NCBI RefSeq assembly: GCF_021018805.1
Contig: NC_086248.1
Span: 26,544,922-26,608,921, forward strand
Source: Prinia subflava
Taxonomy: Eukaryota > Chordata > Aves > Passeriformes > Cisticolidae
Length of the DNA stretch: 64,000 bases
Direction: 5' to 3'
In this document: in pieces, positions 26,901 through 39,430 of the stretch
Position numbering within the stretch: the stretch's first letter is position 1
Layout: each line of letters opens with the position of its first letter
Notes under the pieces: model-generated
Databases searched by the model: none
What the model was told of the DNA's origin: nothing
What the model saw: only the letters and a program-made list of their open reading frames with translations
Made by a program: the position numbers and the translations under genes

Positions 26901-27859
26901 TTGCCCTTTTCTGCGAGGATTCAAAAACCAGTAATTTTCTGCCCCCAGTTTTGCTAACGTAACTTATTTATTAACCTAAAATGCAAAAAATATAAAATGA
27001 AGAAGTATCTATACAGACATTTTACCTATTAATTTCCTTTATTTCCTAACATTTACCACTGTTACATTAGTTAGGAATTATAAAGCTAGAAATATCACTT
27101 ACATATAATGTAAGTTAGAACATTTGCACTAGAATGTATGCAATGTTGGTCTTAGAAAATTATTTTCCAACTGATTTTTAATGTATGTACTATGTTAATA
27201 TTTAACAATAACCAAAAAATAGTAACAAATTTGAATTATAGCAACTTGATTGTTTTCTTGGCAATTACAGGACTAACATTTTGGGGGAAACACGTTCATC
27301 TGCAAATATTTATGTTTGCTTAATCTCAAGAGCAATAATTTCAAAGTATTTTAATTGGGCTCAGTGTTGTGGGGTGCACCAACCAATTCAGTCACATGTA
27401 ATTGATAAAGAATATTACAATCAAGTAAGCAAATTTATCTGGATTAAAATAATGAGGTGGTCAATTGAAAAGCCATAAACTTGCATAATTCCTAATTTTT
27501 AGCAGTCTTATTCAGCCAAGTTTCAATATTCTCTGACATCTTAGGTTTTATCTTGGCTATAGTCTTTAACTATAGTATCCCCACTCTCCCACTTTCAAAA
27601 TACAACTGGTAGAAGTTCCAGATGAGATGGATGTTCAGTATTAAAGCTTTCAGTTCATCTGCTTGCTTTTCTTCCATTGATTTGATGTGTCAGTGTTAGC
27701 AAATCTTTACTGTGGGTGTAGGTGAAACAAAGAGCACCTCTTCAGTATATCTGAATAATATCTGAACAATGCCTTGTTAGTGCAAACTCTGCATGGATTT
27801 TTGGAATCTGAGCAATTCATTCTACTTAAAGATGTCCCTGCTTTTTTTAAAGTGTGAGT

Positions 27860-27923
27860 TCAACCAGATTTAAAGGATTTTAAAGGACTCTTCAACCCAA
27901 ACCACTTGATGATTCTATGATTT
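27860..27923 (+). mobile_element. CR1 3'-end relic
   Basis: AAAGGACTCTTCAACCCAAA followed by CCACTTGATGATTCTATGAT has the CR1 terminal layout. About 60 bp remain. Confidence 0.7.
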
Positions 27924-30900
27924 TATTAAAGCAGAAGGAAGTGAACAGTAGATAAGACACTAACTGCCTTGTCTTAGCTGCTGCCTCTTGGGTCAGTGTA
28001 ACCCTTTCTGAGGAGGAAGGCAGAAAGAGGTGGAAGACTGCTTTCCTTAGGAACAGCAGAGCAAGCTCTATTTGGAGACAAAAGAAGCCTACATCATGGC
28101 TGTAAACACAGCATTCCCAACCTAATTTTTTTCTCTTTCCGTTCTTCTTGACCAAAAAAGCCTGCCTAAATGGAGTCCCAAAGGTAATAAAAGGCATGTG
28201 AAGAAAGCCACCAGTTTTGAGCAGATCTTTTTGCAGATTTGACTTTTGTCTATACAGGGAGTTGTTTACTGGTTTATGTTCCATGCAGGATCATTTTAGA
28301 CAAAGATTTTGTTTGTATTTTGGGGTTCTGTCTGAAAAAGCAAAAAAAAGTCCTTTACTCTAGCTTTACTTGGGAACCTGAGAAGTGGTTGATCCAGACT
28401 AAAACATCTTGTTTCAAAATCAGTTCTAGTACTCTTTTCCCACTTAGTGCAGAATATCACATGCCTATTGATTTCAACACATGCCAAAATCTTCCTTTTG
28501 TTTAACTGTACAGAATTAGATTTTAGCACTGCTATTACCCTCTTTGTATTGGTGTAAGTAGATCTACTCCAGCAGGTTGCTGAAATTAAATGAGTAGCAA
28601 GGTGGTCAGTGAAAGGACAGAGATCATTTTATCCTACAGAAAAGTATGTGCACACAAATTATTTCCTTTTCTCTGTGACTTACTGCAGATTTAAAATAAA
28701 TTAGTTTCAAGATAAGCAAAACTTCTGTTTGATAGCAATTCAAGTCCAAGTGTCCAAGCTACAACATCAGAATATAGTTTGGAAAATGCATTAATTGAAA
28801 TGACACAAATGATGGAAAACGTATGTCAAGTTATTTTCTAGCATTTGCCAATAGTTGAGAAACAATTTCTTGTGTACATGGATATGCCTACAAAGGATCC
28901 CAGGATGTAAATAATCATCTCTTCCAGGCAACAATAAAAATACAGAAACATTTGTCATGGACTAAAGTAATCCCTGTTCCTCAAGACCATGCAAAAGAGC
29001 ATTTCTTAGGCAGGTAAGAAACAGCAGTAGATCTCAAGCTAGCTTCATTATGAAAAACACCCAGGTACTATTAAAAAATTGCTTAATTTATTTCTGTTGT
29101 TTTAGTAATTGTTGAGCCAAGGAATTATACTTGTGGCATCTTATTTTCAATTAAATATCTATTTTAAAATACTGTGTTGCAGTATCTTCTAGATCTTCAA
29201 ACTATCTATTTCTTTCATTGATATCAATGATTTTCTTGTGTTCTGGGATGACTTTCACTTTATTTTTAGGAAGAAAAAGTGGTAATTCTAGAAGTTTTCC
29301 ACTATGAGACCTGTTTAACGGTTGAGTAACAATTACAAAAAACTGCAGCACTGCAAAGCTGATACTGAACTCTTTGTGCAACAGAGAATGATTTCAATTT
29401 TAAGATTTTAATGTAATATAAAATCAGGACAGTCTTCCCTGCAACTTGATAATGAAAAGTGGGAGATAACTAATCATTCTTTTACAAAATTTAGGAAATT
29501 CTACATGTTTTGGAAGTGAGGTCAAAATAATTGAAGTATACATTTGAAAAATGGATGACCCCTTCTGCTGCATTGTCAAAATACTCTTTCTCACATTAGT
29601 ACAAATGTCTGTGGATGGTCTCAGACACAAGTCCATCACAATAAACACACTTTGGTGGTAAATATCCCAGCTGAACTCACAGGACAGAAGCATGTTGTAG
29701 ATAAGAGATGCTTAAGTACTGATTTACACCATGTGAAGGGATTCTGCTCCCAGCTGGGAGGACAATTGCCTATCAAAAGAAAAGGAGGCAGATAATATTT
29801 CTGAGAGTCATTGCAAAAACAAAATAAACCACACCATTTTAACTGCATCACTGGTGCAACCAAAGAATAGCTAGAGGTTGCACCAAGAATTTACTCCAGT
29901 CACTTTTTGGTTCACAAGCATAGTTCAAGTAACACTGTTAATTCTTTCCCTCCAAAAACTATGGACCTGAACTGTGCAGAGAGAAGCCTCTCCCAGTCCC
30001 TGCTCTTATAAAACAAAGCACAGTTACTAACAATTCCTTTCTGGTAGGACATGGTACTTTAGGATGAGAAATCTTATTTAAAGTCATTGGTAGGACGAGA
30101 ATTAAGTTTCTTTTTGAGAACTACCTGAACTACTGTAATACCAATTTTCTGTAATTTTTGTTCCCAAGCTAATGAACAATTATAAAATAACCTTACAATG
30201 TCACAGCTCTGCCACTAATGTCACACAAAATCATTGTTCTCTGGTACATGAAAAATAACCCACGAAAGCAGAGAATAAAACAATACTGCAATCATATTTA
30301 CTGCTACTTTTAAATACACATTTCCCATCTGCCTTGGCTAATATTGGCTAGGCTATAAATAGTCATGTAGGAAATTACTTCTTTTTCTAATCATAGATGA
30401 AAAATTGGTATGAGAGGAAAAAACAAGGTTTAAATGAACCATCATTCAGCATAGCTTGGATGCAGCTTAGAACAGCAGCAGTGCTGATTATTCTTTTGAA
30501 AGAAACACAATCCCAAAACACACCGAAATGGTGATAAAATCAAAATATGCTCAGAAGAACATGTCCCAGCATAAGGAACACTTGTCTTTTTAATTTGTAG
30601 TATCTAATTAACAAAAGTACATTCTACATTTTAGTGCTGTCTGAGTTTTCATCTTTGAACTATATCTGATGTGAAGTCACACCTTGGATATTTTCCCCCT
30701 AACAGTGTTGATTGATTTCATATTGGAAAATGTAATTGCTTTTCTGGATTTTACATTCATTTGGTAAACAAACCTACTAAAAAGTACCACAGTGGGTGAA
30801 CTACAGGTAAATGATCCAACACAGCTTTCACTTAATTTATCTGCTAAATCACTTTAATTAGTTTTGGACTGTCAGCTATTACTTCCAGATTTTTAAAACA

Positions 30901-32358
30901 GAAAGATGAATGAAAACACTTATTTGGGGGAAAAAAGCACAAAAAACATCCTACACACTTTCCTCAAGTCAAATAACATCCTACAAAATAAAAAAAAAAG
31001 CCAGTGGGGAAAAAATCTCATGTCATTAGTATAGCACTTCCCTTTTATAACTTGGATGTAAGGCATAAAATAACTAACATCTGGAATTTTGCAGAATGCT
31101 CTTTACCTTTATTATCTAATGTCTAGTAGACTCAGACAGCAAACAGTCTTGTTTAGACTGATTTAAATTCACATTTATTTTAATGCATGCCTATAAAATT
31201 TGAAATTTGCCATTTGGCTTGTTTTTCTACTGTGCTTAATTATGCCAGACACAGTAGTATAAATCCAAAAAAAGAGTCTGTAAAGCAATATATGATAGTG
31301 ACTACTACCACTAACTGTGGGCAATTGTTTTTAACAATATTAAATATCAAAAAAATAAACATTCTCTTTTCATATCTTGGACCAAAAGAATGAAAACTTG
31401 GGGTTTTTTTTTCTTTTGTGCACAGCATGTAAATAAATGTTTAAAATCTCATTATATAATGCATGTTGCTTTGTTTCTGAGCAGCAAATGTTTTGAAAGC
31501 AGTTTCATAATGATTATAAAGAACAAATTGTGTGAATTAAGAAGAACATTTTCAAAATTATATCCAAACATAAAATGAATTGGTAAATCATGCTGGCATT
31601 GCTAAATTGGTTTTTAATCTATGGGAAGTTTTCATATATATTAAGAACTGTGTGGCCCCCTTTGGCAACAAATGAATTTTTCTGCTACTATGACATACAA
31701 CTCTGCCATGAAACAGGAAGTATGGTGACTAAACTGAAACGACTGCTGTAAAAATGAACTGCTTGGTCTTCAATTAAATTCACATATTTACATAAGGAGC
31801 TCTCTGGAGCCAAAATATATTGATCCTTCTTTGCTTATGTTTATGTATCAAAGAAATAAAAACCCAGAGTCCTGATGGATCAACAAACTAAGTTAATAAT
31901 TTTCTCTCTTCAGTTACAGAAGAACTCCTTCTGTTTTCCTAGGAGGGGTGAGAACCAGTCACTGCAATTCATAGATTAAAGCTCTGCTAAGAGAAACATC
32001 AGAAATGGGATTTCCAAATGGAGAAATATGAAGGAGTGATCTGAATTTTTGTGGCTAGAAATAGCCAAGCTGTAACGCAGGTGAAACTTGCATACGAGCT
32101 GAGCTGAAATCTTGGTGTCAAAAGAACAAGTTGAGCAGCCACAGCCAAACTCATGATTATTTTTATGACAGGGGCTGAGTGGGTGTCACAGAAGACAGAA
32201 ACATGGCAAGTATAGAGAGATGCTTCTGAAAAGTGTACTGCCAGCCTTCAAAGATTTTCAGCTTGTAGACTTTATGAGACAAAGATTTTGTCTTTGCATT
32301 TAATGTCTTCTAAGGAACCTTTATCTCATGAATTTATACATGTTGCTCTTTGAATCCG

Positions 32359-33416
32359 TGTGTAAGGAGTTGACCCTGGCTGGATGCCAGACACTCACCA
32401 AAGGCTCTCTGTCACTCCCCTCTGCAGCTGGACAGGGGAGAGAAAATGTATCATAGGGTTTGTGAGTGGAGATAAGGACAGAGAGACATCACTCACCAAA
32501 TACTGTAATGGGCAAAACTGGCTCTAATTGAAGATACTAACTCAATATTAAACAAAACAAACAAACAAACAAACAAACAAACAAAAAAAAAAAAAAATCA
32601 GAGCAGGGTAATGAGAAGTAAAACAAGACCTTAAAAATACCTTCCCATCTCTAAGTCCTCCCCTCACAGGGAATGGGGGTTGTCAGCTCATCACAAGGTG
32701 TTCCTGCTACTGCTCAGGGAGAGAAATCATTCCCTTGCTCCAGTATAGGGTCCCTCCCCCAGACATCAATCTTCTACAAACTTCTGCCACCTGGCTCACT
32801 CTTCCATGGGGTACAGTCCTTCAAGGACAGGCTGCTCCAATGTGGGAACCCCTGGGGTCTCAAGGCCCCCTTGGAAACCTGCTCCAGCAGGGGCTCCTTT
32901 CTCCACGGGTTCACAGGTCCCTGCCAGAACCCTGCTCTAGCACAGGCCTCCCATGGGGTCACAGCCTCCTCTCAGGCATCCACCTGCTCCAGTGTGGGTC
33001 TCCTCCCTGGGCTGCAGGTGGATCTCTGCATGCCCTGGCCCTCCATGGGCTGCAGCTGCCTCATCATGGTCTCACCACGGGCTGCAGGGGAATCTCAGCT
33101 CTGGCACCTGGAGCACCTCCTGCCCCTCCTTCTGCACTGGCCTTGGAGCCTGCAGAGCTGTTACTCCCGAATGTTCTCACCCCACTCTTCTCTGGCCACA
33201 ATTACACCTGAGCAATAACCTTTTCTTCTTAAATATGTTATCACAGAGGCATTACCATAATTTCTAATTGGCCAGCCTTTGCCAGCAGCAGGTCTGTCTT
33301 GGAGCCAGCTGACATTGGTTCTGCTGGACATGGAGGAAGCTTCTGGCACCTTGTCATGGAAGCCACTCCTGTAGCCACTCCTTGCTACTGACACCTGGCC
33401 ATGCAAACCCAATACA
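32359..33416 (-). mobile_element. Solo LTR (~1.06 kb) of an avian endogenous retrovirus
   Basis: This GC-rich block contains many copies of CTGCTCCA-type and GGGCTGCAG-type words. On the minus strand it begins TGTATTGGGTTTGCATGG, and its last part contains the reverse complement of CCCTGGCTGGATGCCAG. I recognise this combination as an LTR that is very frequent in bird genomes. The high-coordinate end is well placed at CA 33415-33416. The low end near 32359 is approximate. The flanking five bases (ATCCG and TTCCA) match only in part, so a duplication is not proven. A (CAAA)n/poly(A) tract sits inside the low-coordinate third. Overlapping open frames of 181, 158 and 104 codons on the plus strand reflect GC-rich composition, not genes. 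No internal retroviral region is attached. Confidence 0.72.
32551..32597 (+). repeat. (CAAA)n microsatellite followed by poly(A)
   Basis: Eight or so CAAA units run into 15 consecutive A. The tract lies within the LTR at 32359-33416 and probably expanded from an A-rich stretch of the original element. Confidence 0.9.
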
Positions 33417-35807
33417 TTCCACCCTTCAACTCTGTGAATCACATATATAAGAATTATTGGCAAAAATCCACATTCGTCACAAAACCTACACTCACATCAA
33501 CAAAACTAACCAAAAAAAGCAAGACAAAAATTCCACATAAAAAGGCAAAATAACATAATCGCTGCACTGAATGAAAATTGAGAATTTACACAAAATCCAA
33601 CCCTTGTCCCTTTGGTGCTGTTATTCGGATGTCTCACACTGTGATGTAACTTCCAGTATCTACAGTTTCCTATAAATAAAAAGCCCCACTGCTTAACTGC
33701 ACTACATGAAGAATATAAGCAGAAGATTCTCAAATGATTTCAGTTAGGCTGTGGGTTTCTTTCCTTTCTGAACACAGTGTCTTTTAAAAGGCAAATCAAC
33801 TCAAACCTATGGGAAAATATGAATTCCATGAAATAGTTCTTTGGACATTCTTCTAGTAGAGAAGACATTAGTTCCAGAACTGATTTTTTCTTTCCTGAAA
33901 AACTTTGTATATATCTTCAGAATCCAAAAACTCAAAAAAATCTATTACAACTTTCAGCACATTTGCTGAGGATAATAAGAAACAGGAATCGATTCTACTG
34001 TTGCCAATTGCAAATTAAAAATGTCTTGATGACTAAAAAGCATATAGGCATAGCAAAAGATAACAAACTACCATTTCTAATGTCAAAAGAAATAAAAGAC
34101 AGTATCATCTGTTATGAAACTTGTTTCTACCAGCATAAATTTACAGTCAGAGCTTAAGAAGCCCTAAAGCCTCAATTATTTCTACACAGAGTGTGCCTTC
34201 TGGTGTCATGGGAGAAATTCCTGGTCAAAACCCTCATGCTCATCCAGACATGTCTACTCTTTATCTCTCTATCTGTAAATTAAATTTAATTCATGCCTCA
34301 ATTCATTGCATTTTTATTCTTCTCAAAAATACCACCATCTAATGAAAGAATTGAAGTTTAACTAAGTCATCTGAAAAAGGGTATCAGAGGACATACACAG
34401 AGAGAACAAGAAGAACTTGTTAATTTTAAAAAGACAGAAGGAAAATCTTTTTCCAAATGAGCTACGGTTTTAGAAATAGTGGAAATGCTGACACTATATT
34501 CATGTTCACTTATGAATTAGATGTACTAGCTTCAAATGTTACTGTTCTTCAACTGCTCATTACTGTACCCTCAAATAAGATCTAATAATTTAAATGGTGA
34601 TTCCTTTCAGTATATTTCTGTGCACAGTAAGACATGTCAATTTAAATCATAAAAATGAGAGCATTGCAGAATTGACTTTTATCATCATTACAACAATATC
34701 CTAAATTAGCATTAATTAGGAGAAAAATTAGACAGTAGGCTCATGATTTACCAAGTCTTTAAAAATTATCTAAAACTATGTTGTTTGCTTCATGCATTCA
34801 ATTTGGTACTTCTAAAAGCTAAATGAGCATTCAGTCTTTTGGGAAACAGAAAATTTTGGAGATTTAAAATTTTATACAAACCATTACATAAATTTTGCCT
34901 TGGGGCAGGCATGTGGAAACCATGGACTTCTAAAGAAACAGAACATCCTTGACAGCTTCATTAGCTCCAAGTAAGAATAATGACAACAGCCCCTAATACA
35001 CACTCAGCAGAAGCTTCTATGGTCTTTGTGTCTTGTTGTAACTTAATTAATGTTTTCTGCATTAGATTATATTTTGTATTATTATAATCCAAATGTTATC
35101 ATTGCTAAACTCAGATTTTTAAGAGTTCTTACTTTCTCATGCATAAAGTATTTTAGAATGATCCTGATCAGAATTTTTCGTACAAAATAATCACAAACCC
35201 TCAAATATGGTGGGGTTTGCAGTGCTTATATTTCAGATAATCAAAAGGATACTATAATCTATGTGAGTATACTGTCACATAAATAACAGGAATAAATTTC
35301 AACACTCTTTCCCCCCCCCAGGATTATGTGTTTTACAAAGAAATTTTAGTAGCATCAACTTGTGTGAGAAAGTTTCTGTCATAATTATGGGAGAGCTGAT
35401 GTGGCACTTCAGCCTCTAGAGGTATGACATTGAATATTGATGCAAATTGACCACTAAAATTTGGTATAGTAAGTTTCGTACTAGCCTGATTCTATTTCCT
35501 TACTTCCACCTTACACATAGAGGTGGGCTAGATACTGTATCATGATATCAGTGGGACATTATTTCACATTAACTAAAAATACAGTTTCAGTTGTTCAGCA
35601 CTTTGTTACATGAAAAAACCTGAAAATTTTGACCATGTAAAATCTGACACATGTCCAAAAGATGTTTTGCAAAAGAGGCTAGGATTTAACTGTAGAGATT
35701 TAAAGGAAAACAAAAAAAAATTAACCTTCACAGATTAAGTCTGGCTAGACTCAATAGGCTTTTATTCCTCAGAAGTAATAACCATCATCCACACTCAGAA
35801 CCAAGAA

Positions 35808-35860
35808 ATGACTGGGATTGGAGGGGGCATTTAAGGATCCATCTAGTTTAACATTCGTCA
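35808..35860 (-). mobile_element. CR1 3'-end relic, minus orientation
   Basis: On the plus strand GACTGGGATTGGAGGGGGCA then TTTAAGGATCCATCTAGTTT resembles the reverse complement of the CR1 terminus. The part further right is not recognisable. Confidence 0.5.
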
Positions 35861-38800
35861 CCTGAGTGAGAATTGTTGAGGGTTGTCCAGACAATCGACA
35901 TTTCCATGTTGTGCATGAGGCAGCTGGGAAGTAGACTGGGCAACACCATACATTCATGCTTCAAGGAGGTAGAGCTCTGGTTATCACACACTCACAGCAC
36001 CAGGAGCTGCCCAATCTCAAACTGCTTCTGCACACCAATTAATCACGTAAAACATGGCTCTGGGGCCATCACTGTGAGATCGTGAGCTTTCAATGCTCTA
36101 CATAAAAATAAAAGGATTTGGTGGTGCTATCTCATTTATGATTCAGTGTCAGTATCACACCATAACAAGTTGTACTGTGAATAATTTTAAACCCATCAGT
36201 TAGCTTGGAGGCAGATTTGCCATGTGCTGGAGATAGATGTTTTAAATGTAACTGTCAGTAATTGACCACGATGCTAGTATTGATGGTGCACCTGTTAAAA
36301 ATGCTCTGCTCATTTATGGAGAAGAAGCAAGGAACTTATAGTTTTGCTACATAAAACTTCAATCTTGAGAAACAGCCTGTGATTGCAAAGGATAAATAAA
36401 TTTTAAGAATTATATATTTCTTAAATACCATAACAGTTTCTTTTCTCTCTATTTTTAAGGAAATCCACTAAGTACAACAATTTTATTATTAATAGTGAAG
36501 CCCAGATTTCTGTCACATAACTATATGGCTGTGCCAGAGAAGTAGTTGTTAGGACTGGAATTAGTGTTTGGCTTGCAGACAGACACTGCCAAAAGCTATT
36601 GAAGGTACACTTAAATCTCCTAATAGATTTCCCTTCTTTTTTTTACCTAGATGTTTGGTCAACTTGTGTGGCAATTGTATTAGGCTGCATTGTGTCAGCA
36701 AAATTAACAGGTTACAAATAGAAAGAGTTCCATCAACAAAATAAAACCTGTATTTGTTTCTGAAAGGGAGTATACATTTCTGCATTAGTACTCTCCAAAT
36801 TATTGACAGATCCCCTGAAATGGGACCTAACACCTGAGTATGTAAACAGTAGAAACTGTGTTGACAATTTTTCTGAAGGGTTCATCACTGTAATAAATAA
36901 AATACACTTTACCCCACCAAATAAATAAAAAATTGCATTATAAGGCAGAATTGATGCTACAGGAGATTAAAAACAAGTGCAAATAGAATAGAACAATATG
37001 GAAAAGCAAAAGACAGGAACTGGCTCAGACATTTTGTCATTCTTTTAAAGGACATATTTAGTAGATATTTCACACACACCATTTTATCACTTGGTAAGTG
37101 TTTATGGGTAAATCATAGACCACATACACAAATAATGAAAACAACGGTGATTCATATAAGAAATACATGAACATGATGACAAATACTGAGGTGCCTTATG
37201 ACAGTCAGTAGGTTTTGAGATGCACACTTCACTATAATATTTTTCTCTTGTTCAAGTGAGAGTCTTCTACATATTGGCAGCAGCTGGGGAAGTTGTATTC
37301 TGCAAAGTTTTTATGATTAAGTAATGGTATCAGAAAGCACATCACAAAATCAGTCACAGTATATTTCATGGTACATCATTTACTGGGAGATAAGAGGCAG
37401 TTTCCTCCTCGAGTGGAAATATTCTGTGGCTAGTGTTCTACTGCAATAAGTTCTTTTAATAGAAATTCTGCCCAAAAAAGTATCCACAAAGTGACCAAAG
37501 CAAAAGTGAACCAAGTTTTGCATCATAAAAATGGGCCACTTAGTGAGAGGACATTTAAAAAAATTGTCATATTCCCAAAAGGATGCAAGTGAAAAATTTG
37601 CCTGTGTCCAGGGTTGATTTGAAGGGCCTAAGTCCTGAAATAGTAAGCTATACTTTTGTCAGAATCAGCAAATCTTTCATCTGCATGATGGTATAACCTA
37701 ATATATCAGCATCTTACACCAGAGATCCCTTCATTAGTGATGGAGCTGTATTTTATTCTTCAACCATCTATTTCTAGCTGTTCAGAAAATTCTCTAAAAT
37801 GTAGCTGTCTAGACAGAGTGAAAATTTTCTTCAAACATGTAATTATAGTCTGTGTTTTTACCTGAAAGGAATTTGGAAATGCTGGCGAGAGGATGGATTC
37901 CTATATGAAATCACACACTGCTAGCTAACTTTGCCATATTTGTAAGGTGGAATGTTGCAGAAACTTTATGAAAAATGGCCTATGCACATGGAGGGAAAAA
38001 TGGCACAGCCACTGGAAAGGGAACAGTGATCCACAGGGGTTGAAAGACGTCAGTTTAGTTTGGGCTTTACTATCAAGTGAAAATTGGCAATGACAATAAG
38101 TCAAAAATTTCCTAGCAGCAGCTGCATCATCAGGAGAAAATCTGAGCCTGCTGTACTTGGCAGCCTGGGCTAGAGTGACAACAAAAGAAAAGGCCAGCTA
38201 ACCTGGGGAAAGTGATTTTAAAAATGAGGTGACACTTATGAATCTTGTTACATAAAGTGGTGATAAAGCACTTGTAGATTATCCCATTTTGTTTTTTGCC
38301 ATAAATTAAAATCATTAGTTTTTATCAGAGATGTGAGAGTTGTCCCTTACATGACCCTCAAGTATATTCACAACTTTATCTTTTAATCCTTCTGTACATC
38401 TCAAGTCTTTAAAGTGCATCCGAGGACAAAATCCTTGTTTTCCTGCATCTTTGCTTCTATTGAGTGTTAGATTAAAGTAAAAAGGAAAAAAAATCTGTTG
38501 TATTTGCCTTAGGCTGATGTTGCAGTCTCAATGAAATGAGAGCTCATTATAAAATTTCCTGGTTGATTATTGTGAAAGTTAAAGGAATCTAAATAATTCC
38601 ATTGGGAAATATATGCAGATCTGGGCTAAACAAAATCCAATGAAATATAACAATTAACACTCCCATGTGAGTTTACCATTTCAGCATCATGAAACAATAG
38701 ACAATTGCCAAATACTCCTCTTAAATAAGAATAACTTTCCTTATACAGTGGAAAAGCACTGTTCCTGCTCAAGTGTTTACACTCATGAAGAGCAGTCAGT

Positions 38801-38903
38801 CCTGCACGTCAGGGCAGTCAGGAAACCTGCACCTTCAGCAATGGCCCAACTGGCTCAAGCAACACACTACTGTCTGGATAACAACTAGAACCCAGATTTT
38901 GGT

Positions 38904-38934
38904 TTTAGCTCTGAGTTCAACTCTCAGAGCTAAA
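38904..38934. repeat. Perfect 12-bp inverted repeat with 7-nt loop
   Basis: TTTAGCTCTGAG and CTCAGAGCTAAA flank the loop TTCAACT. A further near-copy of the right arm (CTGAGAGCTAAA) follows at 38935-38946. It sits at the edge of the GC-rich island at 38950-39430. No function can be read from it. Confidence 0.85.
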
Positions 38935-38949
38935 CTGAGAGCTAAATAA

Positions 38950-39430
38950 GACAGGTTAAACCCTGCTGACTCTCAAAAAGCCCATCCTGTCCCTCAGTGC
39001 TAAAGGCAGCTTTATTCTTACCTGGCTGCTAAGAATCCTCCAGAGTGAGAGGTGGGGAGTGGGTGCCTGCAGCTATCTGCCATGGGAACTTGGCTATCAG
39101 AGCCAGGTATTCCCTCTCTGTTTCTGTGACTGAGAAGATCCCTGGTCACTGAGGGACAGAGAGCTTTGGGACTCTGACTGGCTGGGAATGCTGCCTCCAC
39201 CTCCTTTCCAAACTTAATTGCCCAGACACCACCATCAGCAGTGCTTCTGCCAAGGGGCCAGGGCTTTCTCTGAGGAACATTTACCCTGATCTGCCTGGCT
39301 CCTCTCTCAGGCTGTCCCTCTGCACCACCATGGGCAGGGAGGCTGGTCCCTCCTCAGCTTTAAGGACAGATCTGCACTAGCAGTGCCCTTGTGTCTGTGT
39401 CATTTTGGTCTCCACATGTCAGTTCAGTCT
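38950..39430. other. GC-rich island in the intron, origin unknown (possible old LTR)
   Basis: About 480 bp with clearly higher GC than the flanks and many CCTCC, CTGGCT and CCAGG words. A 60-codon open frame at 39018-39200 (minus) has no recognisable domain. Composition resembles an LTR, but I see no defined TG...CA ends or family motif. Confidence 0.4.

Noticed and set aside
32673..33267. Overlapping 181-, 158- and 104-codon frames
   Set aside because: They lie wholly inside a GC-rich avian LTR in several frames at once; composition explains them.
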